A DNA stretch of 64,000 nt, from positions 124,001 through 188,000 of the forward strand of contig NZ_CP182486.1 in the NCBI RefSeq assembly GCF_052327305.1, read 5' to 3'. The stretch comes from Sphingobium sp052327305. Lineage in GTDB: Bacteria; Pseudomonadota; Alphaproteobacteria; Sphingomonadales; Sphingomonadaceae. Below, piece by piece: positions 33,978 to 42,040 of this stretch. Made by a program: the position numbers and the translations under genes. The number at the start of each line of letters is the position of its first letter. Position 1 is the first letter of the stretch. The notes under the pieces were generated by a model. It saw only the letters and a program-made list of their open reading frames with translations, had not been told where the DNA came from and made no database searches.

Positions 33978-35180
33978 ATGACCAAGCCCTTCAAGACGCT
34001 CGACGACATGGGCGATATCACGGGGAAGCGCGTGCTTGTCCGTGAAGATCTCAACGTGCCGATGCAGGACCATGCGGTCAGCGACGATACGCGCCTGCGG
34101 GCGGCCGCGCCGACCATTCTCGAGCTGGCGGATCGTGGCGCAAAGGTGCTGATCCTGGCTCATTTCGGGCGCCCCAAGGGCCAGAAGTCGCCGGAAACAT
34201 CGCTCAGCCTCGTCACGCGTGCGCTCACTCATGTGCTGGGACGCGACGTGCAGTTCATTCCGGAATGCGTGGGCGAAGGCGCAGCGGCCGGCATTGCAGT
34301 GATGCAACCCGGCGATATCGCGATCCTGGAGAATACGCGCTTCCACCTGGGCGAGGAAAAGAACGATCCCGCGCTGGTCGAAGGCATGGCGGCGCTTGGC
34401 GACTTCTACGTGAATGACGCTTTCTCCGCCGCGCATCGTGCGCATGCCTCCACCGAGGGACTGGCGCACAAGCTGCCCGCTTTCGCCGGCCGGTCCATGG
34501 AGAAGGAACTGGACGCGCTGGAAGCGGCGCTCGGCAATCCGCAAAAACCGGTCGCGGCCGTGGTGGGCGGCGCGAAGGTCTCTACCAAGCTCGACGTGCT
34601 TAACAATCTTGTCACGCAGGTCGATCATCTCATCATCGGTGGCGGCATGGCCAACACCTTCCTCCACGCGCGCGGCGTGGATGTCGGCAAGTCGCTTTGC
34701 GAGAAGGATCTGGCCGAGACGGCGGAAGCCATCTTCGCGAAGGCGGAGGCGGCTGGTTGCACCATCCATCTCCCTTATGATGTGGTGGTCGCCAAGGAGT
34801 TCGCGGCCAATCCTCCTTCCGTCCGCACCTGCAACGTCCATGAGGTCGCAGCCGACGAGATGATCCTCGACGTTGGTCCCGCTGCTGTCGAGGCACTGGG
34901 CGACGCGCTCAAGAACTGCCGCACTCTGGTGTGGAACGGGCCACTGGGTGCCTTCGAGATCGCCCCGTTCGATACGGCGACCGTGGCGCTGGCGCGAACG
35001 GCGGCGGCGCTGACCAAGGAGGGCAGTCTCGTTTCCGTGGCGGGCGGCGGCGATACTGTCGCAGCGCTCAATCACGCTGGCGTCGCTGACGACTTCACCT
35101 TCGTCTCGACGGCGGGCGGCGCTTTCCTCGAATGGATGGAAGGCAAGGAACTGCCCGGCGTCAAAGCGCTGATCGGCTGA
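33978..35180 (+). CDS. pgk: Phosphoglycerate kinase
   Basis: The 400-aa enzyme interconverts 1,3-bisphosphoglycerate and 3-phosphoglycerate with ADP/ATP. Evidence: GKRVLVREDLNVPMQ near the N-terminus, AHFGRPKGQKSPE, the ENTRFHLGEEKND segment, AVVGGAKVSTKLDVL, and the nucleotide-binding end SVAGGGDTVAALN. The frame is open back to 33936, but that ATG lies in the repeat element, so I took the GGGA-preceded ATG at 33978. Complete two-domain length. Downstream of gap and upstream of fba. Confidence 0.96.
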   Translation: MTKPFKTLDDMGDITGKRVLVREDLNVPMQDHAVSDDTRLRAAAPTILELADRGAKVLILAHFGRPKGQKSPETSLSLVTRALTHVLGRDVQFIPECVGEGAAAGIAVMQPGDIAILENTRFHLGEEKNDPALVEGMAALGDFYVNDAFSAAHRAHASTEGLAHKLPAFAGRSMEKELDALEAALGNPQKPVAAVVGGAKVSTKLDVLNNLVTQVDHLIIGGGMANTFLHARGVDVGKSLCEKDLAETAEAIFAKAEAAGCTIHLPYDVVVAKEFAANPPSVRTCNVHEVAADEMILDVGPAAVEALGDALKNCRTLVWNGPLGAFEIAPFDTATVALARTAAALTKEGSLVSVAGGGDTVAALNHAGVADDFTFVSTAGGAFLEWMEGKELPGVKALIG

Positions 35181-35268
35181 ATCGAGGACCTGCACCCAGA
35201 AAGGGACGATCCGCTGCTCGAGCGGGTTGCTTTTTCTCGCAGGTGCAGCAACTAAGCCCGCAGGGCAG

Positions 35269-35320
35269 GGGTGCGCCGTCCGGCGCATCGCCAGCTTTTC
35301 CGCCGCGTTCACGCGGCTCC
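35269..35320 (+). repeat. Two short hairpins in the pgk-fba spacer
   Basis: TGCGCC-GTCC-GGCGCA (35272-35287) and GCCGCG-TTCA-CGCGGC (35302-35317) are perfect 6-bp stems 15 nt apart, 30-75 nt before the fba start. No T-run follows, so they are not standard terminators. They could be mRNA processing or stability elements between the two genes. Confidence 0.4.
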
Positions 35321-35347
35321 ACCGTGCAAAAAAAGGGGTATGTGCAG

Positions 35348-36244
35348 ATGCTCGACACGGACATGACCGACAAGGTCGCAAAGGGCCAGGGCTTCATTGC
35401 CGCGCTCGATCAGAGCGGTGGCTCCACGCCCAAGGCGCTGAAGGGCTATGGCATCGAGGAAGATGCCTATTCGGGCGATGAGGAGATGTTCGCCCTCATT
35501 CACCAGATGCGTAGCCGCATCATCACCGCACCCAGCTTTTCGGGTGACAAGGTGCTGGGCGCGATCCTCTTCGAGCGGACCATGGACGGAACGGTCGATG
35601 GCACGCCGACGCCAACGGCGCTCATCGAGCGGGGCGTCGTGCCCTTCATCAAGATCGACAAGGGACTGGAGGCCGAGGAAAACGGCGTGCAGCTCATGAA
35701 GCCGATGCCGGATCTGGATGCGCTTCTGGCGCGTGCCAAGGGCCTGGGTGTCTATGGCACCAAGGAGCGCTCGGTCGTCAATCTCGCCAATCCCGCCGGG
35801 ATCAAGGCAATCGTCCAGCAGCAGTTCGAAGTAGGCAGGCAGGTGCTTGCCGCCGGGCTGATGCCGATCCTCGAGCCGGAAGTGAACATCAAGTCGCTGG
35901 AACGCGCACAGGCCGATCAGATCCTGCGGGACGAGATCCTGCTTGCGCTCGATGCCCTGCCGAAGGGCACGCAAGTGATGCTCAAGCTCTCGCTCCCCGC
36001 GCAGCCGGGCCTTTTCGATCCGCTGGTGGAGCATCCCAAGGTGCTGCGTGTCGTGGCGCTTTCCGGCGGTTTCGCTCGGCCCGAGGCTTGCGTCGAACTG
36101 GCGAAGAACAAGGGCATTATCGCCAGCTTTAGCCGCGCTCTGCTCAACGATCTGCGCCATCAGATGACGGACGCGGAGTTCAACGCATCGTTGGGCGAAG
36201 CGATCGACGAAATCTATGGGGCTTCGGTCAACAAGACCGTTTAA
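35348..36244 (+). CDS. fba: Fructose-bisphosphate aldolase, class I
   Basis: The 298-aa Schiff-base (metal-independent) aldolase is of the short bacterial class I type, resembling the staphylococcal enzyme. Evidence: KGQGFIAALDQSGGSTPKAL, RIITAPSFSGDKVLGAILFE, VVPFIKIDKGLEAEENGVQ, LMPILEPEVNI and the C-terminal KGIIASFSRAL. The Lys in VMLKLSLP is a candidate Schiff-base residue. The frame is open much further upstream, but ATG 35348 gives the family N-terminus and has AAGGGG upstream. Last gene of the sugar-phosphate operon (tkt-gap-pgk-fba). Confidence 0.94.
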   Translation: MLDTDMTDKVAKGQGFIAALDQSGGSTPKALKGYGIEEDAYSGDEEMFALIHQMRSRIITAPSFSGDKVLGAILFERTMDGTVDGTPTPTALIERGVVPFIKIDKGLEAEENGVQLMKPMPDLDALLARAKGLGVYGTKERSVVNLANPAGIKAIVQQQFEVGRQVLAAGLMPILEPEVNIKSLERAQADQILRDEILLALDALPKGTQVMLKLSLPAQPGLFDPLVEHPKVLRVVALSGGFARPEACVELAKNKGIIASFSRALLNDLRHQMTDAEFNASLGEAIDEIYGASVNKTV

Positions 36245-36265
36245 GCCGCGGACTTGGGGCGGGCA

Positions 36266-36646
36266 TCAGAGCCCGCCCTGAAACGCGAAGGTGAAGCGAT
36301 AATCGTCGGGCTTGATTGTCTTATCCGTCCGTTTCTCCGGTGAGACGGAAGTGAGCGTCAGCGCGCCGTCCGCGATTTGCAGTGGCTCTCCGAGCGTGAG
36401 GTCAACCTGCTTCGTCCAGCTGCCGCCAAACACCGTGGCCCGAAGAACGACGCGGCCGGCCCACACACAGCGCGCGTTCATCGGGCAGCGACTGTCCTCG
36501 ATGACCCGGTCCGGGCGCACACGCGGCCCATCATAATAGGCCGTCTGTCCTATCCGGGCCGGTCCCCCGCCAGTGCGCTCAGGCGCGGTGGTGGCGCAAG
36601 CGGCAAGCGGCAGGAAAACGCCGACGATCAGGAAAGCCTTCTTCAT
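36266..36646 (-). CDS. Hypothetical lipoprotein
   Basis: A 126-aa protein whose N-terminus is a lipoprotein signal peptide: MKKAFLIVGVFLPLAAC, with lipobox LAAC at residues 14-17 and Cys17 as the acylated residue. The mature part (about residues 45-126) is beta-rich with two Cys (RCPMNARCVWAG) that may form a disulfide. The motif PMNARCVWAGRV is common in small sphingomonad lipoproteins of unknown function. Convergent with fba (21 nt). Confidence 0.72.
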   Translation of the reverse strand: MKKAFLIVGVFLPLAACATTAPERTGGGPARIGQTAYYDGPRVRPDRVIEDSRCPMNARCVWAGRVVLRATVFGGSWTKQVDLTLGEPLQIADGALTLTSVSPEKRTDKTIKPDDYRFTFAFQGGL

Positions 36647-36680
36647 CGTTCGGTATTATGCCGCGCCGGATGATCCGACT

Positions 36681-37193
36681 ATGAACAATTGCTCGTCCTT
36701 GCGACTGGTCCCAAGTCCAATGACCTGTTTTCATTATCACCGCAGCCTCACGCCTATGATGGCCGTCCTCGTGGCACTCGTGCTGGTCGAGGCGACGGCA
36801 CTTCATCTTCTGCCGGCATTGTGGTGGCCGGCGCTCTCCGTTGCGCTTTCGATCGTCAGCGTCGCGGCGCTTGTTTGGCTGCTGCTGCTCATCCGCTCGT
36901 TCCGGCGTCTGCCCGTGGTCCTCGAAGATGCGGATCTCGTGTGGCGATGTGGAACGTTGCGCGGCCTCACGATCCCTGTTTCCCAGATCGCGGGAGTCCG
37001 GACCAAGTGGACCCTTGCCCTCATCAAGGATCGAGAGACGCTCAATTGTGCGCTGATTGCCTGGCCGAATGTGGTGCTGGACCTCGCAGAGCCGATCAAA
37101 ATGGGGCGTCGCCGCATCTCCCGGCTCGCTCACCGGCTGGACGATCAGGAGGCTTTCATCGCGGCTCTGGAACGATTACGGGCCGATCCATGA
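36681..37193 (+). CDS. Hypothetical membrane protein with PH-like cytoplasmic part
   Basis: A 170-aa protein with two transmembrane helices (about residues 24-45 and 48-70 from the chosen start) followed by a soluble beta-rich region (VVLEDADLVWRCGTLRGLTIPVSQIAGVRT) that resembles bacterial PH-like domains. No function is recognised. ATG 36681 has no strong ribosome site; ATG 36720 (MTCFHYHRS) is an alternative. The stop overlaps the thiE start by 4 nt (ATGA), implying co-translation with thiE. Confidence 0.6.
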   Translation: MNNCSSLRLVPSPMTCFHYHRSLTPMMAVLVALVLVEATALHLLPALWWPALSVALSIVSVAALVWLLLLIRSFRRLPVVLEDADLVWRCGTLRGLTIPVSQIAGVRTKWTLALIKDRETLNCALIAWPNVVLDLAEPIKMGRRRISRLAHRLDDQEAFIAALERLRADP

Positions 37194-37816
37194 CCGATGC
37201 GCTCCCTTGTCAGCTCTATCTGATCTCGCCGCCAGCAATAGACTCCGGCTTCGTGGAGGCGCTCGCTTCCGCTTTTGATGGCGGTCCAGTCGCGGCGTTT
37301 CAGCTGCGCCTGAAGGACGTCGGCGAGGATGAGATCGCGCGCTTGGCCGAGCCGTTGCGAAAGCTCTGCGCGGATCGGGATGTGGCGTTCATCCTCAATG
37401 ACAATATGGCGCTGGCAAAGCAGCTGGGCGCAGACGGCGTGCATCTGGGGCAGGGGGATGGCGACCCTCGGCAAGCCCGTCGCCTCCTTGGGCCGCAAGC
37501 GCAGATCGGCGTCACCTGTCACGCCAGCCGCCATCTCGCCATGGAAGCGGGCGAGGCGGGTGCGGATTATGTCGCCTTCGGGGCGTTCTTCCCGACGACG
37601 ACCAAGTCGGTCGAGCATCATGCCGAGCCGGGTATTCTCACCTGGTGGTCCAGCCTCTTTGAGCTGCCCTGTGTCGCGATCGGCGGCATTAGCGCGGGCA
37701 ACGCTGCGCCGCTGGTGGCGGCAGGCGCGGATTTTCTCGCGGTGAGCAGCGCGGTCTGGTCGCACCCGGACGGCCCGGCCGCCGGAGTGGGCGCATTCGG
37801 CGCGCTGCTGAGCTGA
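37190..37816 (+). CDS. thiE: Thiamine-phosphate synthase ThiE
   Basis: The 208-aa (beta/alpha)8 enzyme joins HMP-PP and the thiazole phosphate to give thiamine phosphate. Evidence: the pyrophosphate-binding LNDNMALAKQLGADGVHLGQGD in spaced form, IGVTCHASRHLAMEAGEAGADYVAFG, the FFPTTTKS loop and VAIGGISAGNAAPLVAAGADFLAVSSAVW at the C-terminal phosphate site. The length is standard. No other thi genes are adjacent. It supplies the cofactor of tkt, E1-alpha and the acetolactate-synthase-like protein in this window, but no TPP riboswitch is evident upstream. Confidence 0.9.
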   Translation: MTDALPCQLYLISPPAIDSGFVEALASAFDGGPVAAFQLRLKDVGEDEIARLAEPLRKLCADRDVAFILNDNMALAKQLGADGVHLGQGDGDPRQARRLLGPQAQIGVTCHASRHLAMEAGEAGADYVAFGAFFPTTTKSVEHHAEPGILTWWSSLFELPCVAIGGISAGNAAPLVAAGADFLAVSSAVWSHPDGPAAGVGAFGALLS

Positions 37817-37942
37817 GCCGCGAGGCTGGTTCTCGCCCCGGCACCTGCCGGTTCCGCCTGAGACGGCCTTGCCAGTGCGCCTGCGAGGGAGTAGAGGCGC
37901 CACCGGCTCTTTCTCCAAAATTCTAGTCAAGCGAGACGCGCG

Positions 37943-38506
37943 ATGAAGATCAGCGGCGTGGACATCCGTCCCGGCAACAATATCGAGTATGAGGGCGGCT
38001 TGTGGCGCGCCGTGAAGATCCAGCACACCCAGCCCGGCAAGGGCGGCGCCTATATGCAGGTGGAGCTGAAGAACCTGATCGACGGACGCAAGAACAACGT
38101 CCGCTTCCGCTCGGCTGAATCCGTGGAGCGCATCCGCCTCGACACCAAGGATTTCCAGTATCTCTATCCCGAGGGCGACATGCTCGTCTTCATGGACACG
38201 GAGACCTACGACCAGATCAATCTGCCGACCGACCTCGTCGGCGATGCCGCCGCTTTCCTGCAGGATGGCATGATGGTCATGCTCGAAATGTATGAGGAGC
38301 GCCCGATCAGCGTGCAGCTTCCCGAGACGGTCGAAGCGACCGTGGTGGAAGCCGACGCCGTGGTGAAGGGGCAGACCGCCTCTGCCAGCTACAAGCCGGC
38401 GATCCTGGACAATGGCGTGCGCGTGATGGTCCCGCCGCACATCACCACGGGCACTCGCATCGTGGTCGATGTGTACGAGCGCGAATATGTGAAGCGGGCC
38501 GAGTGA
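37943..38506 (+). CDS. efp: Elongation factor P
   Basis: The 187-aa translation factor resolves ribosome stalling at poly-Pro. Three beta-barrel domains are present: KOW-like N-terminal (MKISGVDIRPGNNIEYEGG), the OB middle domain, and the C-terminal domain ending in TGTRIVVDVYEREYVKRA. The tip loop QHTQPGKGGAY carries Lys33, the position modified in many bacteria. The modification genes epmA and epmB are not in the window. A small secreted-protein gene overlaps its stop by 4 nt (GTGA). Confidence 0.96.
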   Translation: MKISGVDIRPGNNIEYEGGLWRAVKIQHTQPGKGGAYMQVELKNLIDGRKNNVRFRSAESVERIRLDTKDFQYLYPEGDMLVFMDTETYDQINLPTDLVGDAAAFLQDGMMVMLEMYEERPISVQLPETVEATVVEADAVVKGQTASASYKPAILDNGVRVMVPPHITTGTRIVVDVYEREYVKRAE

Positions 38507-38874
38507 TTGTGGCCGGGCGCTCGCTTTCCCTCGTTGCAGGGATGATGGTGGCTCTGGCGGGCGTGCCCGTTATGGCTCAGGCGCCCAAGGCACCCGCCGC
38601 GAGGCCGCGTCCGTCCAAGCCGCAGCTTGAAAGCGCCGCCGCCAGCCTCAAGATCATTCTCAGCGCGCTTCAGTCCGACAAGGTCGAGGCGCCGATCAAG
38701 GATGCGCTCTTCGGCTGCATGTATGAGAATAATCTGGCGAAGATCAGCGAGGCCACCGACAAGGTGATTGCTGCCAATTCGGGCAAGGTCGATCGCAAGA
38801 ATCCTAATCAGATGCTTGGCGTCATCGCCGGGGTGTGCGGTTATCGACCCAAGACCGCGCCGGCCACACGCTGA
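38503..38874 (+). CDS. Secreted hypothetical protein downstream of efp
   Basis: A 123-aa protein with an N-terminal signal peptide (GRSLSLVAGMMVALAGVPVMAQA; likely cleavage after AQA near residue 27) and a Pro/Ala/Arg-rich spacer. The mature helical domain of about 80 residues has two Cys (FGCMYENN, GVCGYRP) that may pair. GTG 38503 overlaps the efp stop. Predicted periplasmic; I recognise no named family. The coupling to efp looks like an operon tail rather than a functional link. Confidence 0.65.
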   Translation: MIVAGRSLSLVAGMMVALAGVPVMAQAPKAPAARPRPSKPQLESAAASLKIILSALQSDKVEAPIKDALFGCMYENNLAKISEATDKVIAANSGKVDRKNPNQMLGVIAGVCGYRPKTAPATR

Positions 38875-38925
38875 GCCGCAACGCATTTGCCTGGCGCCTG
38901 GGTAGGGCGACAGAGGGAGTATAAG

Positions 38926-39750
38926 ATGGTTTCCCATTCCGGCCTTTTGACCGTTATCGACCGCGCTGCGCGGAAAGTCGCGCCGCAGCTCCGCCGTGAC
39001 TTCGGCGAGGTGCAGCACTTGCAGGTCAGCCGCAAGGGGCCGGCCGATTTCGTCTCCATGGCGGACCAGAAGGCGGAGCGCACGCTGGTCGCGGAGCTTC
39101 AGAAGGCCCGGCCGGATTGGGGCTTCCTGCTTGAGGAAGGCGGCGAGATTGCGGGCGATCCCACCAAGCCGCGCTGGGTGGTCGATCCGCTCGATGGCAC
39201 CACCAACTTCCTTCACGGTATTCCGCACTTCGCCATCTCGATCGCGGTGCAGGAGCCCAAGCTGGGTGGGCAGGGCTGGGGCGAAGTCACGACCGGCCTC
39301 GTCTATCAGCCGATCACCGATGAAAGCTATTGGGCCGAGAAGTCGCGTGGCGCCTGGCGGCATGACCAGCGCTTGCGCGTCTCGGCACGACGCGATCTCT
39401 CGGAGGCATTGATCGCGACGGGTATTCCTTTCCTCGGTCATGGCGACATGGCGCAGTGGAGCCGTATCTTCGGCGCGATTGCCCCCTCCATTGCGGGTAT
39501 TCGCCGGTTCGGTGCGGCTTCGCTCGATCTCGCACACGTTGCTGCGGGCCGCTATGACGGCTTCTGGGAGAGCGGCCTTCAGCCATGGGACGTGGCGGCA
39601 GGCATGTTGATCGTGCGTGAGGCAGGCGGCTTCGTCACGGACTTCCGTGGTGGCGCGGAGCCGATCGAGCGGCGCGAAGTTCTCGCTGCGAACGATGTGA
39701 TCCACAGCAAGCTGCACAAGCTTCTCGCCGGCGCGCTGCGCAACGCCTGA
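38926..39750 (+). CDS. suhB: Inositol monophosphatase family protein (SuhB-like)
   Basis: The 274-aa Mg-dependent phosphatase of the IMPase/FBPase fold shows the metal-binding residues Glu70/71 (FLLEEGGE), Asp87 and Asp90 (WVVDPLDGTTNF) and the C-terminal WESGLQPWDVAAGMLIVREAGG containing the third Asp. The prototype SuhB hydrolyses inositol phosphates and also acts in transcription antitermination. The frame is open to 38887, but ATG 38926 follows a strong GAGGGAG site. It lies 51 nt downstream of the secreted-protein gene. Confidence 0.92.
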   Translation: MVSHSGLLTVIDRAARKVAPQLRRDFGEVQHLQVSRKGPADFVSMADQKAERTLVAELQKARPDWGFLLEEGGEIAGDPTKPRWVVDPLDGTTNFLHGIPHFAISIAVQEPKLGGQGWGEVTTGLVYQPITDESYWAEKSRGAWRHDQRLRVSARRDLSEALIATGIPFLGHGDMAQWSRIFGAIAPSIAGIRRFGAASLDLAHVAAGRYDGFWESGLQPWDVAAGMLIVREAGGFVTDFRGGAEPIERREVLAANDVIHSKLHKLLAGALRNA

Positions 39751-39754
39751 TCCC

Positions 39755-40945
39755 GTGCGGAAGGGCATCGCTCCGGTTGCCGGCCTTATTGCGGGCCTTG
39801 CCATCGCAGCTCTGCTCACGGTCGGCGCACCAGCGCAGGCACCTTCCGCTGAGATCAGCGTTTCCGCCGTGCGGGCGCGACTTGATGCAGCGATCGAAAA
39901 GCGAGATGGTGCGGCGGTAGAAGCTGCTGCGGATCTGCTGGCCGCTATGGGCGGCGGGCTTTCCGCGGAGAGCCAGCAACGAATAGTGCCCTTCCTGTCC
40001 GACGAGCGACGGCAGAGCCTCCGCGCGGCTTTTGCTGAGAATGTCCAGCCCGTCGCCGTCAGCATTCCTTATGACGCGATCCCGGCAAAGTATCGGCTGG
40101 TCGAAGGCCTTGCCTTTGATGCCCGGACGCGGCGGCTCTTCGCGGGCACGGTCGTCAATGGCCGGCTGCTCGTGCGAGACATCGCCGGATGGCAGGCCAT
40201 TGCCTTGCCCGGGGGGTTGGGCGGTGTCTTCGGCATGGCGCTGGATGACCGGCGCAGGCGATTATGGATCGCGAACGGTGTCTCCGAGCCGGTCGCGGAT
40301 CGCCGCTCCATCGTGCCCGGACTGGTCGAGATCGACGTCGATACGCTTCAGGTCGTTGCGCGTCATCCGATGCCGACGGGGGACATGGGCACGCCGGGGG
40401 ACGTGGCGATCGGTCTCGATGGAACCGTCTATGCGAGCGACGGCGTCAAGGGCGGGATTTATCGCTGCATGCCGGATTGCACGGCGCTGGAACCTCTCGT
40501 CGCGGCAGGTTCGCTCAAGAGTCCACAAGGCATGGTGCCGACATTTGATCGGCGCGCGATGCTAGTGGCCGATTATGCCCGTGGGCTGGCCCGTGTCGAT
40601 CTGGCGGATGGCCAGGTGACGTGGCTACACGCCGCCGTGCCGGAAATGCTCGACGGGATTGACGGCCTCGTGCGCGACGGTGGCGCGCTGTTCGCGATTC
40701 AGAATGGAACGGTGCCGCGCCGGCTGCTGCGTATCACGCTCAATGAGCAGGAGACCGCGATCGATCGCGTGGCGGTCGTGGAGCGGGAGCATCCGCAATG
40801 GGGTGAGCCGACGCTGGCGACCATGGTCGGCGGCCAACTCGTCTATGTGGCCGATGGGCAGTGGGAGGTTTACGGCCCAGGCGGCACGGTCAAGAGCGGG
40901 GCGGCGCCGCGCGACACCGCGCTGCGCATTTTGCCCCGCCCATAG
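39755..40945 (+). CDS. Secreted beta-propeller-like protein
   Basis: A 396-aa protein starting at a GTG 4 nt after suhB, with a signal peptide (residues 1-30, GLAIAALLTVGAPAQA). The mature part contains repeated blade-like segments (LVEGLAFDARTRRLFAG, VFGMALDDRRRRLWIANG, TPGDVAIGLDGTVYASDG, PTLATMVGGQLVYVADG) reminiscent of SMP-30/NHL beta-propellers. No catalytic metal residues could be assigned with confidence, so it may be a periplasmic binding or lactonase-like protein. It converges on bfr. Confidence 0.72.
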   Translation: MRKGIAPVAGLIAGLAIAALLTVGAPAQAPSAEISVSAVRARLDAAIEKRDGAAVEAAADLLAAMGGGLSAESQQRIVPFLSDERRQSLRAAFAENVQPVAVSIPYDAIPAKYRLVEGLAFDARTRRLFAGTVVNGRLLVRDIAGWQAIALPGGLGGVFGMALDDRRRRLWIANGVSEPVADRRSIVPGLVEIDVDTLQVVARHPMPTGDMGTPGDVAIGLDGTVYASDGVKGGIYRCMPDCTALEPLVAAGSLKSPQGMVPTFDRRAMLVADYARGLARVDLADGQVTWLHAAVPEMLDGIDGLVRDGGALFAIQNGTVPRRLLRITLNEQETAIDRVAVVEREHPQWGEPTLATMVGGQLVYVADGQWEVYGPGGTVKSGAAPRDTALRILPRP

Positions 40946-40949
40946 CGGC

Positions 40950-41429
40950 TCAGTCCTCTTTGGCTTTGCTGTTAAGCTGCACATAGTTCTGGATGCCCAT
41001 GCGCTCGATCATCTCGAACTGGGTCTCCAGCGTGTCGACATGCTCTTCCTCGCTGTCGAGGATGTGCTGGAAAAGGTCGCGGCTCACATAGTCGCGCACT
41101 TTTTCGCAATGCTCGATCGCGTCACGCAGCGGGGGCAGCGCTTCATATTCCAGTTCGAGATCGGCCTTGAGGATTTCTTCGACGGTCGTGCCGATGCGCA
41201 GACGTCCGAGCAGCTGGAAGTTGGGAAGGCCGTCGAGAAAGAGAATGCGCTCCGCCAGCTTGTCGGCGTGCTTCATCTCGTCGATCGATTCCTCATATTC
41301 GAACTTCGCGAGCTTCTCGATGCCCCAGTGCTGAAGCATGCGATAATGCAGGAAGTATTGGTTGATTGCCGTCAGCTCATTCTTGAGAGCAAGATTGAGA
41401 TATTCGACGACTTTCTCGTCACCCTTCAT
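40950..41429 (-). CDS. bfr: Bacterioferritin
   Basis: The 159-aa four-helix iron-storage protein forms a 24-mer. Ferroxidase ligands are visible: Glu18 (KNELTA), Glu51 and His54 (IDEMKHAD), plus later Glu/His (LDSEEEHVDTLE). Met52 is the expected haem axial ligand at the subunit interface. ATG 41429 gives the family start MKGDEKVVEYLN. The bfd gene lies upstream on the same strand, 152 nt away, and the spacer contains strong inverted repeats. Confidence 0.95.
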   Translation of the reverse strand: MKGDEKVVEYLNLALKNELTAINQYFLHYRMLQHWGIEKLAKFEYEESIDEMKHADKLAERILFLDGLPNFQLLGRLRIGTTVEEILKADLELEYEALPPLRDAIEHCEKVRDYVSRDLFQHILDSEEEHVDTLETQFEMIERMGIQNYVQLNSKAKED

Positions 41430-41500
41430 GCGTAATGCTCCAACAAATTGATGTCTTCGCGAAACATAGTCGATTCTTTTAGGAAAATCATGCGCTAACG

Positions 41501-41558
41501 TCTCGCAACTGGGCGAGAGAATGTGTCGCAATTGCTTCCGAATAGAATGAAATTGCGA
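41501..41558. promoter_or_regulatory. Inverted repeats in the bfd-bfr spacer (candidate operators)
   Basis: TCTCGC-aactgg-GCGAGA (41501-41518) is a perfect 6-bp inverted repeat, and TCGCAATT (41526-41533) with AATTGCGA (41551-41558) is a perfect 8-bp pair 17 nt apart. They lie 70-130 nt upstream of bfr and 25-80 nt downstream of bfd. Iron-responsive control is inferred from the genes; the motif is not proven to be a Fur or Irr site. Confidence 0.4.
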
Positions 41559-41581
41559 GCCGATTGCGCTCGTCGCAACGA

Positions 41582-41812
41582 TCAGGCGGCGCGAATCTCG
41601 GTGTCCATGCGGCGGGCAATCATCTTGGCCGCACATGCCGATGGGATGCAGCGCCGCTCTTCGATGATGACGTCGTCGGCATGGTCAAGGCAAATGCCGC
41701 AATTGGGCTGCTTGCCGAGCCAGGCATAGGCAGATTCGGCATCGTCGGCGCCGCGGCGCGCGGCTTCGCGAAGGTCATCTTCCCGTATTGCGTTGCAGAT
41801 GCAGACCAACAT
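41582..41812 (-). CDS. bfd: Bacterioferritin-associated ferredoxin
   Basis: The 76-aa [2Fe-2S] protein donates electrons to bacterioferritin to release iron. The four cluster Cys are Cys4 and Cys6 (MLVCICNAI) and Cys38 and Cys41 (QPNCGICLD), the standard BFD-like arrangement. An extra Cys-containing C-terminal tail (RRCIPSACAAKM) is present. ATG 41812 is directly preceded on its strand by a Fur-box-like sequence. Partner of bfr on the same strand. Confidence 0.93.
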   Translation of the reverse strand: MLVCICNAIREDDLREAARRGADDAESAYAWLGKQPNCGICLDHADDVIIEERRCIPSACAAKMIARRMDTEIRAA

Positions 41813-41831
41813 GAGTCACTTGATAGTGTTG

Positions 41832-41848
41832 TTGAAAGTCATTTGCAA
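41832..41848 (-). promoter_or_regulatory. Fur-box-like sequence upstream of bfd
   Basis: On the minus strand TTGCAAATGACTTTCAA is an imperfect palindrome (TTG.AA / TT.CAA) 20-36 nt before the bfd start. A second similar sequence, TTGCGAGTCATTCTCAC, lies at 41933-41949, between the bfd and nuoA starts. Similar AT-rich palindromes are bound by Fur in many proteobacteria. Inferred from similarity and position only. Confidence 0.4.
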
Positions 41849-41960
41849 GAACGGCTCGTCGATTCTCCCTGTCTGATTGGCGCGCGCGTCTGGGGGGTTA
41901 AGAGGGGCAGCGTCGGCATTGATTGATGCTAATTGCGAGTCATTCTCACGCCTCCGCCCC

Positions 41961-41989
41961 TTGCTTCGCAGGTGCGGCAGCCGTAAAGC
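41961..41989 (+). promoter_or_regulatory. Possible promoter of the nuo operon
   Basis: TTGCTT (41961-41966) and TAAAGC (41984-41989) are 17 nt apart, 52 nt before the nuoA GTG. The -10 is weak. It is the best sigma-70-like match in the 228-nt spacer between bfd and nuoA. Confidence 0.3.
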
Positions 41990-42040
41990 CCGGCCCCAGA
42001 AACCGATAACGTAGCCGCTGTCGGCAAAAGGGACTTCAAG

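Noticed and set aside
33936..33980. Upstream ATG for pgk at 33936
   Set aside because: It lies in the repeat element; the residues it would add have no homology to phosphoglycerate kinase and the ATG at 33978 gives the normal start.
36647..37190. TPP riboswitch upstream of thiE
   Set aside because: thiE starts inside the preceding gene's stop, and no conserved TPP-box (CUGAGA) arrangement was found.
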